Of a DNA stretch of 64,000 nucleotides, positions 42,773 through 52,318 are shown piece after piece; the first letter of the stretch is position 1; each line of letters opens with the position of its first letter. The notes under the pieces are model-generated. The model ran no database searches. It saw only the letters and a list, made by a program, of their open reading frames with translations, and was not told the origin of the DNA. A program made the translations under genes and the position numbers. Source of the DNA: Peribacillus kribbensis DSM 17871 (GTDB lineage Bacteria > Bacillota > Bacilli > Bacillales > DSM-1321); contig NZ_AUMQ01000034.1 in NCBI RefSeq assembly GCF_000430765.1, forward strand, positions 32,018 through 96,017, written 5' to 3'.

Positions 42773-43140
42773 ACGAGAAGGGAACCGTTCTTCCCGCTGC
42801 CCTCATTTTCTGCATGATTTTCCTGATGGCCCTGGCAGCCTCCGCAAGCTTATTTTTGACTGAAAAAAAGTTTTACTATGAAGCTGCAGAAAAGGTAAAA
42901 GCGGATCATCTTCTCCAGCTGGGGACAGAGGATATTTTAGATATGCTGGCAAAAGAGAATGACTATGGCAATACAGGCTTCTTCTTTTATCTTAATGGTG
43001 ATGTTTACTATCAAATTAACACGGTCAGCGGTCTTCTGAGTGTCCATCTCTATATCACAACCAAAGCAGACAGAAAGCTTGAAGCAATCTTTAACTATAA
43101 CCAAACAGAAAAGAAGGTGGTAGAATGGATAGAAATATAA
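42769..43140 (+). CDS. comGG: Competence protein ComGG
   Basis: 123 aa. Short N-terminus NEKGTVLPAALIFCMIFLMAL with a hydrophobic helix but no standard FTLIE motif, as usual for ComGG (GspK-like minor component). GTG 42769 overlaps the comGF stop (GTGA). Last gene of the comG set; aroK follows after 18 nt. Confidence 0.83.
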   Translation: MNEKGTVLPAALIFCMIFLMALAASASLFLTEKKFYYEAAEKVKADHLLQLGTEDILDMLAKENDYGNTGFFFYLNGDVYYQINTVSGLLSVHLYITTKADRKLEAIFNYNQTEKKVVEWIEI

Positions 43141-43158
43141 GTTTGAGGTGTGGATGAC

Positions 43159-43656
43159 GTGAAGGCGATTTACTTGACGGGATTTATGGGATCGGGGAAG
43201 ACAACCATCGGGGCAAGGCTCGGCGAATTGACAGGATTCCCGGTTTATGACATTGACAAGGAAGTGGAACGGCTTGCCGGTACGAGCATAGCCCGGATCT
43301 TTGAGGAAGAGGGAGAGGCCTCGTTCAGGAGCAGGGAAACCGAAGCCCTGGAACTTCTTCCGGCTGAGAGATGCATCATCTCTGCCGGCGGCGGCACGGT
43401 GCTTTCTGAAAGGAACCGGCGCTGGATGCTTGAAAAGGGGGAAATGGTCTTTCTGGACTGCGGCATAAAGGAAATTCAGAAAAGGCTAACATCTGATACT
43501 GAAAGGCCCTTGATTGCAAAAGACCGAATGAACCAGATTGAAAAGCTGTATCAGGAGCGTCTCCCTGTATACCGTATGGCGCCTATTATCATTGACACGG
43601 GCGGTAAGACGATTGATGAAATCTGCGGGGAAATTCTTGAGCGTATAAACGAATGA
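43159..43656 (+). CDS. aroK: Shikimate kinase
   Basis: Phosphorylates shikimate to shikimate-3-phosphate in aromatic amino acid synthesis. The 165-aa protein has Walker A GFMGSGKTT at the N-terminus and the shikimate-binding Asp in YDIDKEVER. Further segments are FRSRETEAL, the SAGGGTVLSE loop, and a lid with ERPLIAKDR. GTG 43159 was chosen because GAGGTG lies 8 nt upstream; GTG 43150 is part of that site. It may be read through from comG. AroQ of the same pathway is at 60.2 kb. Confidence 0.92.
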   Translation: MKAIYLTGFMGSGKTTIGARLGELTGFPVYDIDKEVERLAGTSIARIFEEEGEASFRSRETEALELLPAERCIISAGGGTVLSERNRRWMLEKGEMVFLDCGIKEIQKRLTSDTERPLIAKDRMNQIEKLYQERLPVYRMAPIIIDTGGKTIDEICGEILERINE

Positions 43657-43690
43657 GGAAAAGGGCATACTGGCTAAAGGGTGGTATGCA

Positions 43691-43873
43691 TTGAAAACGA
43701 ATGATTTTATTAAATTTCTGACACAGCAGTTTATCCGCTTTTTTGATGAGCCAAAGGATCAGCGGAAAACCAGGAAAATGGAAAATAAACAGGCCAGGAC
43801 TCCGTTGTCCTACAGTCTGTTTGGGGTGATTCCTTTCTCCATCTCCATGCTGATCAAAAAGCGCCGGCTATAA
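43691..43873 (+). CDS. yqzE: YqzE family protein
   Basis: 60-aa basic protein: KTNDFIKFLTQQFIRFFDEPKDQRK at the N-terminus, then a hydrophobic C-terminal helix (YSLFGVIPFSISMLI) ending KKRRL, so probably membrane-associated with a cytosolic basic tail. Matches YqzE in length, sequence character and position after comGG. TTG 43691 follows GGTGGTATGCA. Function unknown; reported as ComK-dependent in B. subtilis. Confidence 0.85.
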   Translation: MKTNDFIKFLTQQFIRFFDEPKDQRKTRKMENKQARTPLSYSLFGVIPFSISMLIKKRRL

Positions 43874-43880
43874 GGAAAAT

Positions 43881-43926
43881 AAAGCAGATGGGAAAAACGA
43901 ATGATTTTTCTCCATCTGCTTTTGTT
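43881..43926. terminator. Bidirectional terminator between yqzE and yqhG
   Basis: 11-bp stem AAAGCAGATGG/CCATCTGCTTT with inner A5/T5 pairing. A second stem-loop without T-run (GTCCAGAAAG/CTTTCTGGAC) lies at 43946-43978, nearer yqhG. Confidence 0.8.
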
Positions 43927-43992
43927 CTTGTTCAGGACAAGGACCGTCCAGAAAGCTGATTTACCTGACTTTCTGGACACCCTCCTTCCCAT

Positions 43993-44781
43993 TTAGATCG
44001 CTGTCTCACTCAGATAGAAAAGACCACCATTTATAACCCTGATGCTAATCCTCGGTTCATACTGTTCCCGGAGAGCCTCCTTTTCGGTCTCGTAGCTTTC
44101 ACCTTTTTCCTGGTCCTCATAAAAAGTTTCCAGAAGCTGCAGGTCGTTCTGCCATCTGGTATAGGCCTCTTCCGCCCAGGTGTGGTCTTCAAACGCCAGG
44201 GAGCTCCTGATATGCCGGTCCAGTCTTAACATTCCGCTTTTAGGCATGATCAAGGGCGAGAGGGTGAATGAATAGTCGGGAATTTTAGGCGTCACGTTTA
44301 AAGCGGTGACCTTGTCATGGAATTCCTCCTGAATCTGTCCCGAAATGAGGTTCAAGCCCAGAGATAGAAATACGTCCTTCTTCCGGTTGCATTGGAATGA
44401 AACCTTCACATTCAGTCCGAGCCATGGATATAGGGGATTCTGCGTCATTCCTGCAGACTTGTCTTCAAACAGTCTGATATAGCTGGCAAGCTGCTTGTTT
44501 GCTTCAAAAATCTGGCGAAGTCTTGGGGAGCCGAAGTGGATAAATTCCCCTTTGATGTCATCCGGTGCCCGGTCCGGATCCGTAATGATCGTTAGCTTGG
44601 CAGGATTGGGCTCGCCGCCTGTCTTCTCCAGATAATGCCAGTAAAACGGGCGGTTCATGAGCAGCTTATCCTGATCAATCGTCAGGTGGACCATGAAATA
44701 ACCCGGTTTATCTTCAAGGATTTGACAATCATTTGATTGAAAATACCGCTGTAAATAATTATGAATTTCCGCTTGCTGCAT
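43993..44781 (-). CDS. yqhG: YqhG family protein
   Basis: 262-aa cytosolic protein without a known enzymatic motif. It starts MQQAEIHNYLQRYFQ and contains MVHLTIDQDKLLMNRPFYWH and WLGLNVKVSFQCNRKKDV. Length and position next to the SNF2-type gene match YqhG of B. subtilis. The start at 44781 follows AAAGGGTGAGATGG and overlaps the helicase end by 23 nt, so the two form an operon; YqhG may act with the helicase. Function unknown. Confidence 0.82.
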   Translation of the reverse strand: MQQAEIHNYLQRYFQSNDCQILEDKPGYFMVHLTIDQDKLLMNRPFYWHYLEKTGGEPNPAKLTIITDPDRAPDDIKGEFIHFGSPRLRQIFEANKQLASYIRLFEDKSAGMTQNPLYPWLGLNVKVSFQCNRKKDVFLSLGLNLISGQIQEEFHDKVTALNVTPKIPDYSFTLSPLIMPKSGMLRLDRHIRSSLAFEDHTWAEEAYTRWQNDLQLLETFYEDQEKGESYETEKEALREQYEPRISIRVINGGLFYLSETAI

Positions 44782-46447
44782 CCATCTCACCCTTTTTAAT
44801 GTCCTGGGCAAATGAAATCATGGAAGCCAGGTTTTCCATCTTGATTTTCATTTCTCCCTCTGTTCTCGAATGCCCCACTACATCCACCAAGTATTCTTCA
44901 ATTTTTCCAATATCGAGCCTTGTTAAAATGTCATCCAATTCACCGACAACCCGCTCGAACAATTGAATTTTCTCATACAGAAGCTTCAGAATATGCTCTT
45001 CAACGGTGCCTTTAGTGGCGAAATTATAAATCATGACATCGTGCTCCTGTCCGAGCCGGTGAACCCTGCCGATTCTCTGTTCAAGTCTCATCGGATTCCA
45101 TGGGAGGTCAAAATTGATAAGATGATGACAGAACTGAAGGTTGATTCCTTCTCCTCCTGCTTCTGTCGCAATCAGCACCTGGAATTGCTTCTCGAATAAA
45201 TCCTTCATCCAGTCCTTCTTCCCCCGTTTGAAGCCTCCTCGGAAGGGAACGGATGAAATGCCTTCCTGCTTTAAAAACCATTGCAGATACATCTGTGAAG
45301 CTCTGTATTCTGTAAAGATAATCACTTTATCATCAATTTTCTTGATGAGCTCCAGTGCTTTTTCAGCCTTTGAATTGACTTGGATGGCATCAATCAGGCT
45401 GAAGAGGGGCTTCAGCTTCGTCTCGTAAAAGACTTCAGGATTTTCTGTCTTTTGAAGCATTTTCTTTAACGTATAGTAGACGGCTTCCCGGCTCGAGCAG
45501 GCCTCCCGTTGAAGGGTCAGGGTAGAAAATGCACTGCCGATGGAATCGCTGTTATGCGGCTTAAAGGCGGAAACCGCATTATACAGCTGCTGCTCTTCCT
45601 CAGTGAAATCGATCAGAATAGTCTCTACATGGCGCTTTGTCCACTCGATCCCGGTATCTGCCCTCCTGTTTCGAATCATTACTTTGTTCACAAGCTCCTT
45701 CAGCCGCTGATCTTCATTCATATTGCGTTTTTTTCCTTTAAACTTCTCGGCAAACAGGGAGGCGTTTCCGAGATGTCCCGGCTTTAACAGTGAAACCAAA
45801 TGGAAGATCTCGTCCACTCTGTTCTGAATCGGTGTTGCAGTCAAGAGCAGACAGAATTTCTTTTTTAAGCTCTGGACAAATTCATAGTTTTTGGTTTTAT
45901 TATTTTTTAGTTTATGTGCTTCATCCACGATGATTAAATCATACTGCTGCTTATAGATAATATCCCGGTGAGGCTGCTTTTTGGCTGTATCGATGGAAGA
46001 AATCACTACATCGCAGGCTTCCCAGACATATTCTTTCCGCTGAGGCACAGCAGGAATATGGAACTTGCTGTTCAGTTCATAAGCCCACTGTGACACAAGG
46101 GAGGCAGGCACCAGGATCAGCACCTTTTTTACGAGCCCCCGAATCATATATTCCTTTAAAATCAATCCGGCTTCTATCGTTTTCCCCAGTCCTACTTCAT
46201 CACCAAGGATGGCTTTTCCGTGCATATTTTCAACTACTTCACGGGCTGCTTCCAGCTGGTGCGGAAGAGGCTTCAGCTGGGGCAGATGCTTCGGTGCCTG
46301 GAGACCCTCAAAATCAGGAACGACCATATGCTTTTCAACGTTTACAGCTAGTTTGAACAGTTCCCAGTTATCCCATGGGCCGTCATTTTGGATTTTTTGG
46401 AGCAGCCCTTCCTCCCATTGTGAATCGAAATCCACATTGATTTTCAT
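44759..46447 (-). CDS. yqhH: SNF2-family DEAD/DEAH-box helicase (YqhH)
   Basis: 562-aa superfamily 2 ATPase of the SNF2/RapA type. Motifs in order: Q-like LKPLPHQLEAA, motif I GDEVGLGKTIEAGL, Ia LILVPASLVSQW, II VDEAHKLKN, III LTATPIQN, then the helicase C-terminal half with IIFTEYRASQ, ATEAGGEGINLQ and motif VI EQRIGRVHRLGQ. SNF2 proteins translocate on DNA or remodel protein-DNA complexes; the target here is unknown. ATG 46447 follows CAGGAGGTGTATATA. Upstream partner of yqhG. Confidence 0.9.
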   Translation of the reverse strand: MKINVDFDSQWEEGLLQKIQNDGPWDNWELFKLAVNVEKHMVVPDFEGLQAPKHLPQLKPLPHQLEAAREVVENMHGKAILGDEVGLGKTIEAGLILKEYMIRGLVKKVLILVPASLVSQWAYELNSKFHIPAVPQRKEYVWEACDVVISSIDTAKKQPHRDIIYKQQYDLIIVDEAHKLKNNKTKNYEFVQSLKKKFCLLLTATPIQNRVDEIFHLVSLLKPGHLGNASLFAEKFKGKKRNMNEDQRLKELVNKVMIRNRRADTGIEWTKRHVETILIDFTEEEQQLYNAVSAFKPHNSDSIGSAFSTLTLQREACSSREAVYYTLKKMLQKTENPEVFYETKLKPLFSLIDAIQVNSKAEKALELIKKIDDKVIIFTEYRASQMYLQWFLKQEGISSVPFRGGFKRGKKDWMKDLFEKQFQVLIATEAGGEGINLQFCHHLINFDLPWNPMRLEQRIGRVHRLGQEHDVMIYNFATKGTVEEHILKLLYEKIQLFERVVGELDDILTRLDIGKIEEYLVDVVGHSRTEGEMKIKMENLASMISFAQDIKKGEMDAASGNS

Positions 46448-46727
46448 TATATACACCTCCTGTTTGATATAAATGTTCGGATTTTATGGCATTTAATTCG
46501 TTTTGTAAGGATATTATTTTCAATAATGTAATGCAGAAACGAACCATAATGAAATCTCTTTTGAATGGAAGCGGTTTATTGCCCTGCTGGTAGAAAAAAT
46601 GTATTGCAGAAATATAAAAAGTAATGATAGGATGAAACTAGCTTTCAAAGTATTTGAATAAATCATACTTTTGCCTTTATTCTTTTGGGATTAGTATGGC
46701 CATAATTTAATTTAATATGAGCGGATG

Positions 46728-46956
46728 ATGGCAAGGGGAGAGACTGTTCGAGAACAGCGCCGAAGGAGCAAGCTTTACGTGAATCTCTCAGGCAAAAGAA
46801 CTCTTGGCGGACGCAGCTCTGGAGAGAGCCAAAAGCATACTTGCTTCTGGCCACCAAAGGGGAAAGCCTTAATTTTCATTTTACATAAGGTAAACTTTCA
46901 GGTAACAGGACAGGGAGAATGGCGTATGATACACGGCATTCACCTGTCCTTTTTGT
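46728..46956 (+). promoter_or_regulatory. Tandem glycine riboswitch (gcvT element) with terminator
   Basis: Two glycine aptamers in series: the first about 46736-46808 with GCGCCGAAGGAGCAAGC and CTCTCAGGCAAAAGAAC, the second about 46809-46868 with CTCTGGAGAGAGCC and CCACCAAAGGGGAAAGCC. The expression platform is the hairpin GGACAGG/CCTGTCC (46908-46949) plus T6, 50 nt before gcvT. Glycine binding should open transcription of the cleavage operon. The rest of the spacer from 46448 shows no gene. Confidence 0.95.
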
Positions 46957-47006
46957 GTGCCTGGCTTGGAAGCTTTCTCGAATTCATCTTTTTAGGGGGA
47001 AGAATT

Positions 47007-48113
47007 TTGTCTGAATTAAAGAGAACACCTTTATATGAGGTGTATGGAGATTATGGTGCCAAAACCATTGATTTTGGAGGCTGGGATCTGCCTGTTCAAT
47101 TCTCAGGCATAAAAGAAGAGCATGAAGCCGTCCGTACGAGGGCAGGATTATTTGATGTTTCCCATATGGGGGAAATCGAAGTCAAAGGACCTGAGAGTCT
47201 TTCTTTTTTGCAGAAGGTCATGACAAATGATGTATCCAAACTTAAAGACGGCGGTGCCCAGTATACGGCTATGTGTTATGAAGATGGCGGCACTGTGGAT
47301 GATTTGATTATTTACAGAAAAACAGGTGTAGATTTTTTACTGGTAGTCAATGCATCCAATACTGAAAAAGACTTCGAATGGCTGAAAACAAATCTTTCTG
47401 AAAACTGTGAATTAACGAATATATCGGATCGGATTTCCCAGCTGGCGCTGCAGGGGCCGAAAGCGGAAGAAGTTTTGCAAAAGCTTGCAAAAGATACTGT
47501 GTTACAGGAAATCGGATTCTTTAAATTTAAGGAACATGTCGATTTAAATGGAGTGTCGGCATTTGTGTCCCGCACGGGTTATACGGGTGAGGATGGGTTT
47601 GAGATCTATTGCGAAAATGCTGATGCCGTCAAGCTGTGGCAGGATATCCTGGAAGCAGGGAAAGAAGAAGGAGTACTTCCGATCGGCCTGGGCGCAAGAG
47701 ACACGCTCCGGTTTGAGGCAAAGCTTGCACTGTACGGGCAGGAGCTATCAAAAGACATTACCCCTATTGAAGCAGGAATTTCCTTTGCGGTCAGCACCGA
47801 TAAAAAAGAGGCGTTTATAGGGAAAGCGGTGTTAAAGGAGCAGAAAGAGAATGGGGCACCCCGCAAACTGGTCGGGATTGAAATGATCGACCGCGGAATT
47901 CCCCGCCATGGATATCCTGTCTATGTGGAAGGAGTTCTGGCTGGTGAAGTCACAACGGGGACACAGTCACCGACATTGAAAAAAAACGTGGGTCTTGTGC
48001 TGCTAAAGAGTGAATATGCAGAGCTTGGAAGAGAAGTGGAAGTAGAAATACGGTCCAAAAAATTAAAAGCGAGTGTCGTACCTTCACCCTTTTATAAACG
48101 GGCGAAAAAATAA
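47007..48113 (+). CDS. gcvT: Glycine cleavage system T protein (aminomethyltransferase)
   Basis: Transfers the aminomethyl carbon from lipoyl-H-protein to tetrahydrofolate, releasing ammonia. 368 aa from TTG 47007, which follows AGGGGGAAGAATT; the open frame extending to 46725 runs through the riboswitch and is not real. Folate-binding and catalytic segments: [27 protein letters not shown] and the C-terminal barrel with [16 protein letters not shown]. First gene of gcvT-gcvPA-gcvPB. The H protein and lipoamide dehydrogenase are encoded elsewhere. Confidence 0.95.
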   Translation: MSELKRTPLYEVYGDYGAKTIDFGGWDLPVQFSGIKEEHEAVRTRAGLFDVSHMGEIEVKGPESLSFLQKVMTNDVSKLKDGGAQYTAMCYEDGGTVDDLIIYRKTGVDFLLVVNASNTEKDFEWLKTNLSENCELTNISDRISQLALQGPKAEEVLQKLAKDTVLQEIGFFKFKEHVDLNGVSAFVSRTGYTGEDGFEIYCENADAVKLWQDILEAGKEEGVLPIGLGARDTLRFEAKLALYGQELSKDITPIEAGISFAVSTDKKEAFIGKAVLKEQKENGAPRKLVGIEMIDRGIPRHGYPVYVEGVLAGEVTTGTQSPTLKKNVGLVLLKSEYAELGREVEVEIRSKKLKASVVPSPFYKRAKK

Positions 48114-48131
48114 GAAAGGCGGGGAATTAGC

Positions 48132-49478
48132 ATGAAGCATCGTTATCTACCGATGACTGAGCAGGATCAACAACAAATGCTTGAAGCGGTCGGTGTATCA
48201 TCCATAGATGAACTTTTCCAGGATATTCCTGAGAGTGTCCGCTTTAAAGGGGAATACAGCATTAAGCCGGCAGCATCTGAATCAGCATTGCTGAAGGAAA
48301 TGACAAGACTCGCCGCAAAGAATGCTGACCTTAAACAAAACACCTCCTTCCTGGGAGCCGGTGTATATGACCATTACATACCGACCATTGTAGATCATGT
48401 GATCTCAAGATCGGAATTCTATACAGCCTATACTCCTTATCAGCCGGAAATCTCACAGGGAGAATTGCAGGCGATTTTTGAGTTCCAGACCATGTTCTGC
48501 GAGCTGACCGGGATGGATGTAGCGAATTCATCCATGTATGACGGGGGAACGGCGATTGCGGAAGCCGCCATGCTGAGCACCGGACATACACGCCGAAAGA
48601 AAATATTAATCTCCAAGGCTGTCCACCCTGAGACAAGGGATGTCGTAAAGACATACGCTAAGGGACAGTATATCGAAGTCGTAGAAATTCCTTATGCAGA
48701 CGGCATCACAGATCTTGAGGCGCTGGCAAATCTGGCATCTGAAGATATTGCGGGAGTGATTGTACAATATCCTAATTTCTTCGGCCGCATTGAGCCGCTT
48801 AAAGAAATTGAGCAGATTGTCCATGAGCAAAAAGCGATGCTGATTGTCTCAAGCAATCCGGCTGCACTCGGTGCTTTAACACCTCCAGGAAAATTCGGTG
48901 CTGATATTGTAGCAGGAGATGCACAGCCATTCGGCATTCCATCTGCATTCGGAGGCCCTCACTGCGGATATTTCGCTGTCACAAGCAAACTGATGCGGAA
49001 GGTGCCGGGCCGGCTTGTCGGACAAACCGTGGACGAAGACGGCAAAAGGGGATTTGTCCTCACCCTGCAGGCGCGCGAACAGCATATCCGCCGCGATAAG
49101 GCAACTTCTAATATCTGCTCGAATCAGGCATTAAACGCCCTTGCCGCTTCCGTAGCCATGACGGCTCTCGGTAAAAAAGGGGTGAAAGAGATGTCCACAC
49201 GGAATATCCAAAAAGCTCATTATGCCAAAAAGCGCATGAAGGCTGCCGGGCTGGACGTCGTTTTTGAAGGTCCGTCATTTAATGAATTCGTCGTCAAATT
49301 AAATAAGCCGGTTTCAGAAATAAACAAGCTGTTATTGCAAAAAGGAATCATAGGCGGTTATGACTTGGGCCGCAGCTATCCTGAGCTTGAGGATCATATG
49401 CTGATTGCAGTCACAGAATTAAGGACAAAAGAGGAAATCGACACGTTTGTGGCAGAATTGGGGGATGGGCATGAATAA
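48132..49478 (+). CDS. gcvPA: Glycine dehydrogenase (decarboxylating) subunit 1
   Basis: 448-aa alpha subunit of the P protein, which decarboxylates glycine and passes the aminomethyl group to lipoyl-H-protein. Gram-positive bacteria use two subunits instead of the single large GcvP. Family segments: [49 protein letters not shown] and [21 protein letters not shown]. It has the aminotransferase fold but not the PLP lysine, which is in GcvPB. Overlaps gcvPB by 8 nt. Confidence 0.95.
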   Translation: MKHRYLPMTEQDQQQMLEAVGVSSIDELFQDIPESVRFKGEYSIKPAASESALLKEMTRLAAKNADLKQNTSFLGAGVYDHYIPTIVDHVISRSEFYTAYTPYQPEISQGELQAIFEFQTMFCELTGMDVANSSMYDGGTAIAEAAMLSTGHTRRKKILISKAVHPETRDVVKTYAKGQYIEVVEIPYADGITDLEALANLASEDIAGVIVQYPNFFGRIEPLKEIEQIVHEQKAMLIVSSNPAALGALTPPGKFGADIVAGDAQPFGIPSAFGGPHCGYFAVTSKLMRKVPGRLVGQTVDEDGKRGFVLTLQAREQHIRRDKATSNICSNQALNALAASVAMTALGKKGVKEMSTRNIQKAHYAKKRMKAAGLDVVFEGPSFNEFVVKLNKPVSEINKLLLQKGIIGGYDLGRSYPELEDHMLIAVTELRTKEEIDTFVAELGDGHE

Positions 49479-50943
49479 CCAGGAACAAGACCAGCCGTTA
49501 ATTTTTGAACTGAGCACTCCCGGAAGGATCGGGTTCAGCCTGCCTGACCTGGAAATAGAGGAACTGAGCCTTGAAAGCATACTTCCTGCCGAGTATATCA
49601 GGGAGGAAGAAGCAGAGCTCCCTGAAGTATCAGAGCTCGATATTATGCGCCATTATACGGCCTTATCCAGAAGGAATCATGGAGTCGATTCCGGGTTTTA
49701 TCCGCTTGGCTCTTGTACGATGAAATATAATCCGAAGATCAATGAAGCCGTTGCCCGTTTCAATGGGTTTGCCCACATCCACCCGCTGCAGGAAGAAAGC
49801 ACGGTCCAAGGGGCTTTAGAACTCATGTACGACCTTCAGGAGCATCTCATCGAAATCACGGGTATGGATGAAGTGACACTGCAGCCTGCTGCAGGAGCAC
49901 ATGGCGAATGGACGGGTCTCATGATGATCCGGGCCTTTCATGAGGCGAATGGGGATACAGAAAGAACCAAGGTCATCGTCCCGGATTCCGCGCACGGAAC
50001 AAACCCTGCATCAGCAACTGTTGCCGGATTTGAGACTGTGACTGTCAAATCCAATGACCAGGGGCTTGTAGACCTTGAAGATCTGCGTAGAGTAGTAGGT
50101 CCTGATACAGCGGCTCTTATGCTGACAAACCCTAATACATTGGGACTTTTTGAAGAAAATATTCTGGAGATGGCGGAGATTGTCCATGGTGCAGGCGGGA
50201 AGCTCTATTATGACGGGGCCAACCTGAACGCCGTCCTTTCAAAGGCGCGTCCTGGGGATATGGGCTTTGACGTGGTCCATTTAAATCTCCATAAAACCTT
50301 TACAGGTCCTCATGGAGGCGGAGGTCCGGGCTCCGGTCCTGTCGGAGTAAAAAAGGAATTAATTCCATTCCTTCCAGCTCCGATCGTCGCGAAAAAAGAC
50401 GATCAGTACATCCTTGATTATGACCGCCCGCAGTCCATTGGCAGAGTGAAGCCTTATTACGGAAATTTTGGCATTAATGTCCGGGCTTACACGTATATTC
50501 GTACCATGGGGCCGGACGGCTTAAAAGCAGTCACAGAATATGCCGTACTGAATGCGAACTATATGATGAGGCGCCTTGCGGAATATTACGATCTTCCGTT
50601 TGACAGGCATTGCAAGCATGAATTTGTACTCAGCGGCAGGCGCCAGAAAAAACTTGGGGTAAGGACACTTGATATCGCCAAGAGGCTGCTGGACTTCGGC
50701 TATCATCCGCCAACGATCTACTTCCCGCTGAATGTGGAGGAATGCATCATGATCGAGCCGACTGAGACGGAGTCAAAAGAAACATTGGATTCCTTTATTG
50801 ATGCAATGATCCAAATCGCAAAAGAAGCAGAGGAGAATCCTGAAATCGTACAAGAGGCTCCTCATACCACAGTCATCAAGCGGCTGGATGAGACTTTGGC
50901 TGCCCGCAAACCTGTACTGCGCTATGCTAAGGCAGAAAAATAA
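49471..50943 (+). CDS. gcvPB: Glycine dehydrogenase (decarboxylating) subunit 2
   Basis: 490-aa beta subunit carrying the PLP cofactor. The Schiff-base lysine is K275 in [19 protein letters not shown]. Further conserved stretches are [29 protein letters not shown] and [10 protein letters not shown]. Start ATG 49471 with GGGGGATG before it; ATG 49465 is an alternative inside that site. Last cleavage gene; the next element is a TPP riboswitch 20 nt after the stop. Confidence 0.95.
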   Translation: MNNQEQDQPLIFELSTPGRIGFSLPDLEIEELSLESILPAEYIREEEAELPEVSELDIMRHYTALSRRNHGVDSGFYPLGSCTMKYNPKINEAVARFNGFAHIHPLQEESTVQGALELMYDLQEHLIEITGMDEVTLQPAAGAHGEWTGLMMIRAFHEANGDTERTKVIVPDSAHGTNPASATVAGFETVTVKSNDQGLVDLEDLRRVVGPDTAALMLTNPNTLGLFEENILEMAEIVHGAGGKLYYDGANLNAVLSKARPGDMGFDVVHLNLHKTFTGPHGGGGPGSGPVGVKKELIPFLPAPIVAKKDDQYILDYDRPQSIGRVKPYYGNFGINVRAYTYIRTMGPDGLKAVTEYAVLNANYMMRRLAEYYDLPFDRHCKHEFVLSGRRQKKLGVRTLDIAKRLLDFGYHPPTIYFPLNVEECIMIEPTETESKETLDSFIDAMIQIAKEAEENPEIVQEAPHTTVIKRLDETLAARKPVLRYAKAEK

Positions 50944-50964
50944 GAGATTAAGAAAACGGATAAA

Positions 50965-51134
50965 TTAGCACTAGGGGTGCCGGGAAGGCCGGCTGAGAGG
51001 AAGACCCGATCAAGTCTTTGACCCTTGAACCTCAACTGGTTTATGCCAGCGGAGGGAAGTGTATCTTTTACAATCATAAGAGGCTGATAAGGGACTGATT
51101 CAATGGCTTACCATTGGGACAGTCCCTTTTTTTG
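50965..51134 (+). promoter_or_regulatory. TPP riboswitch (THI element) with terminator, no gene downstream
   Basis: The aptamer (50965-51062) has the consensus THI segments: ACTAGGGGTGCC, GGCTGAGAGG, ACCCTTGAACCTC and the closing ATGCCAGCGGAGGGAAGTG. A terminator follows: long stem AAGGGACTG...CAGTCCCTT (51089-51128) with inner CAATGG/CCATTG and T7. No thiamine gene lies downstream on the plus strand; after a ribosome-site-like AAGGAGAGG at 51161 there is no start codon, and the next gene is on the opposite strand. 51135-51401 holds nothing recognisable. Confidence 0.93.
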
Positions 51135-51401
51135 TTTGCGGACGTTCCTCCGCTCTATGAAAGGAGAGGACAGAATAGAAAGTAAGAACCCGCCATTGCT
51201 CCACATTCTTTATTAAGGGCAGAATCTATTAACCCTCTTTTACCTGTGATATGGTTCATTTTATCAATTAGGATGAGGCTCCTTAGAAGTACCAGTAAGC
51301 GGAGATTTTCCCGTTGGATAAAAGTTTCTGAAAATGAGAGAAGCTATGACCCTCTTTTAAATGTACAATCGTACTATTCACCATATTCTGGTGCTTTAGT
51401 A

Positions 51402-51434
51402 AACAAAAAAAGACGTATGCCAATTCATACGTCC
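51402..51434 (-). terminator. Terminator after the rhodanese gene
   Basis: Stem GACGTATG/CATACGTC with 6-nt loop and a T7 run on the minus strand; close copy of the hairpin at 16738-16767. Confidence 0.8.
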
Positions 51435-51456
51435 ATTTCTGCGAGATCAATAAGAA

Positions 51457-51840
51457 TTACGCTTTTTTCTTGATCTTTCCGCCCCATTGCTTAAAACCGC
51501 CTTTAAGATGGTACAAATCTTTATACCCTTTGCGGTAAAGCATCTGGGCAGCACGGCCGCTCCTGATTCCGCTTTGGCAGTATAAGTACACAGGCTTGTC
51601 CGGACGGATTTCCTTTAATCGCATCTTCATCTGTGTCATCGGAATATTCCTGGCTCCAAGGATGTGCCCGGCTTCATACTCATTGGGCTCCCGCACATCA
51701 ATCAGCTGTGCCTTCCGGTAGCCGACAATGAACTCTTCCTGATTCAGCGTTTTTAATATGCGCTTTTGATTCAGCCACATAATCAGCGAATATATAGCAA
51801 AGGCACCTACAAGCACCAGTAGAATATACAGGTTTTGCAT
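51457..51840 (-). CDS. yqhL: Membrane-anchored rhodanese-domain protein (YqhL)
   Basis: 127 aa: an N-terminal membrane helix (residues 4-22, LYILLVLVGAFAIYSLIMW) and a single rhodanese domain with LIDVREPNEYEAGHI and the active loop YLYCQSGIRSGRA (Cys88 would carry the persulfide). Rhodaneses transfer sulfane sulfur; the acceptor is unknown. The start at 51840 is preceded by AAAGGAGGTTTGAAA; an in-frame TTG at 51846 lies in that spacing. Position after the gcv operon matches B. subtilis. Confidence 0.88.
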   Translation of the reverse strand: MQNLYILLVLVGAFAIYSLIMWLNQKRILKTLNQEEFIVGYRKAQLIDVREPNEYEAGHILGARNIPMTQMKMRLKEIRPDKPVYLYCQSGIRSGRAAQMLYRKGYKDLYHLKGGFKQWGGKIKKKA

Positions 51841-52176
51841 TTTCAAACCTCCTTTTACACTGAAAGTTCCAGCAACATAATTATATAGTTGATAGACTAA
51901 AGAATCAAAAACTTTTTGTAATTTGATGCTATTTGTCGAATATCATATTCTTTTTTATAGTGTCAACTCATAAAAAAATATATTTTTTTTAATGAGCATT
52001 TTAATTGACCCTCATCCTCCCCAAATTTACCAAGGGGTTCAAAAATGCCCCGGAAAAGCAACCGCTGAATCCCTTTGATTTATCCCGAAAAATGAGGAAA
52101 ATCTACAAATTCCTCTATTTTTCTCTGTGACATAAATTCTTTTTTGATTTGACAAAATCCTTCTCTTTTGACCAGA
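51841..52176. other. AT-rich spacer between yqhL and nrdJ
   Basis: Divergent upstream region of yqhL and nrdJ. No gene seen. It contains a TTGACA at 52149-52154 without a properly spaced -10, and leads into the NrdR boxes. Confidence 0.4.
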
Positions 52177-52225
52177 ACACCATATATAGTGTCGATAAAA
52201 ATATTTCAGATACTATATATTGATT
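52177..52225 (+). promoter_or_regulatory. Paired NrdR boxes upstream of nrdJ
   Basis: Two 16-bp sites: ACACCATATATAGTGT (52177-52192), a near-perfect palindrome, and ATACTATATATTGATT (52210-52225). Their starts are 33 bp apart, about three helical turns, which is the usual NrdR arrangement. NrdR represses ribonucleotide reductase genes when dATP/ATP levels are high. nrdR itself is not in this window. Confidence 0.85.
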
Positions 52226-52318
52226 TACAGGGTTTGTTTATGATAGATTTAGGGTACTCAATTGGAAACGGCGTATTTTGTCGCTTTTTCTAAACTGTTT
52301 ATTGAAGGAGAGATTGCA

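Noticed and set aside
46725..47006. N-terminal extension of GcvT in the same frame
   Set aside because: This stretch is the glycine riboswitch and its terminator; TTG 47007 has a proper ribosome site and matches family length.
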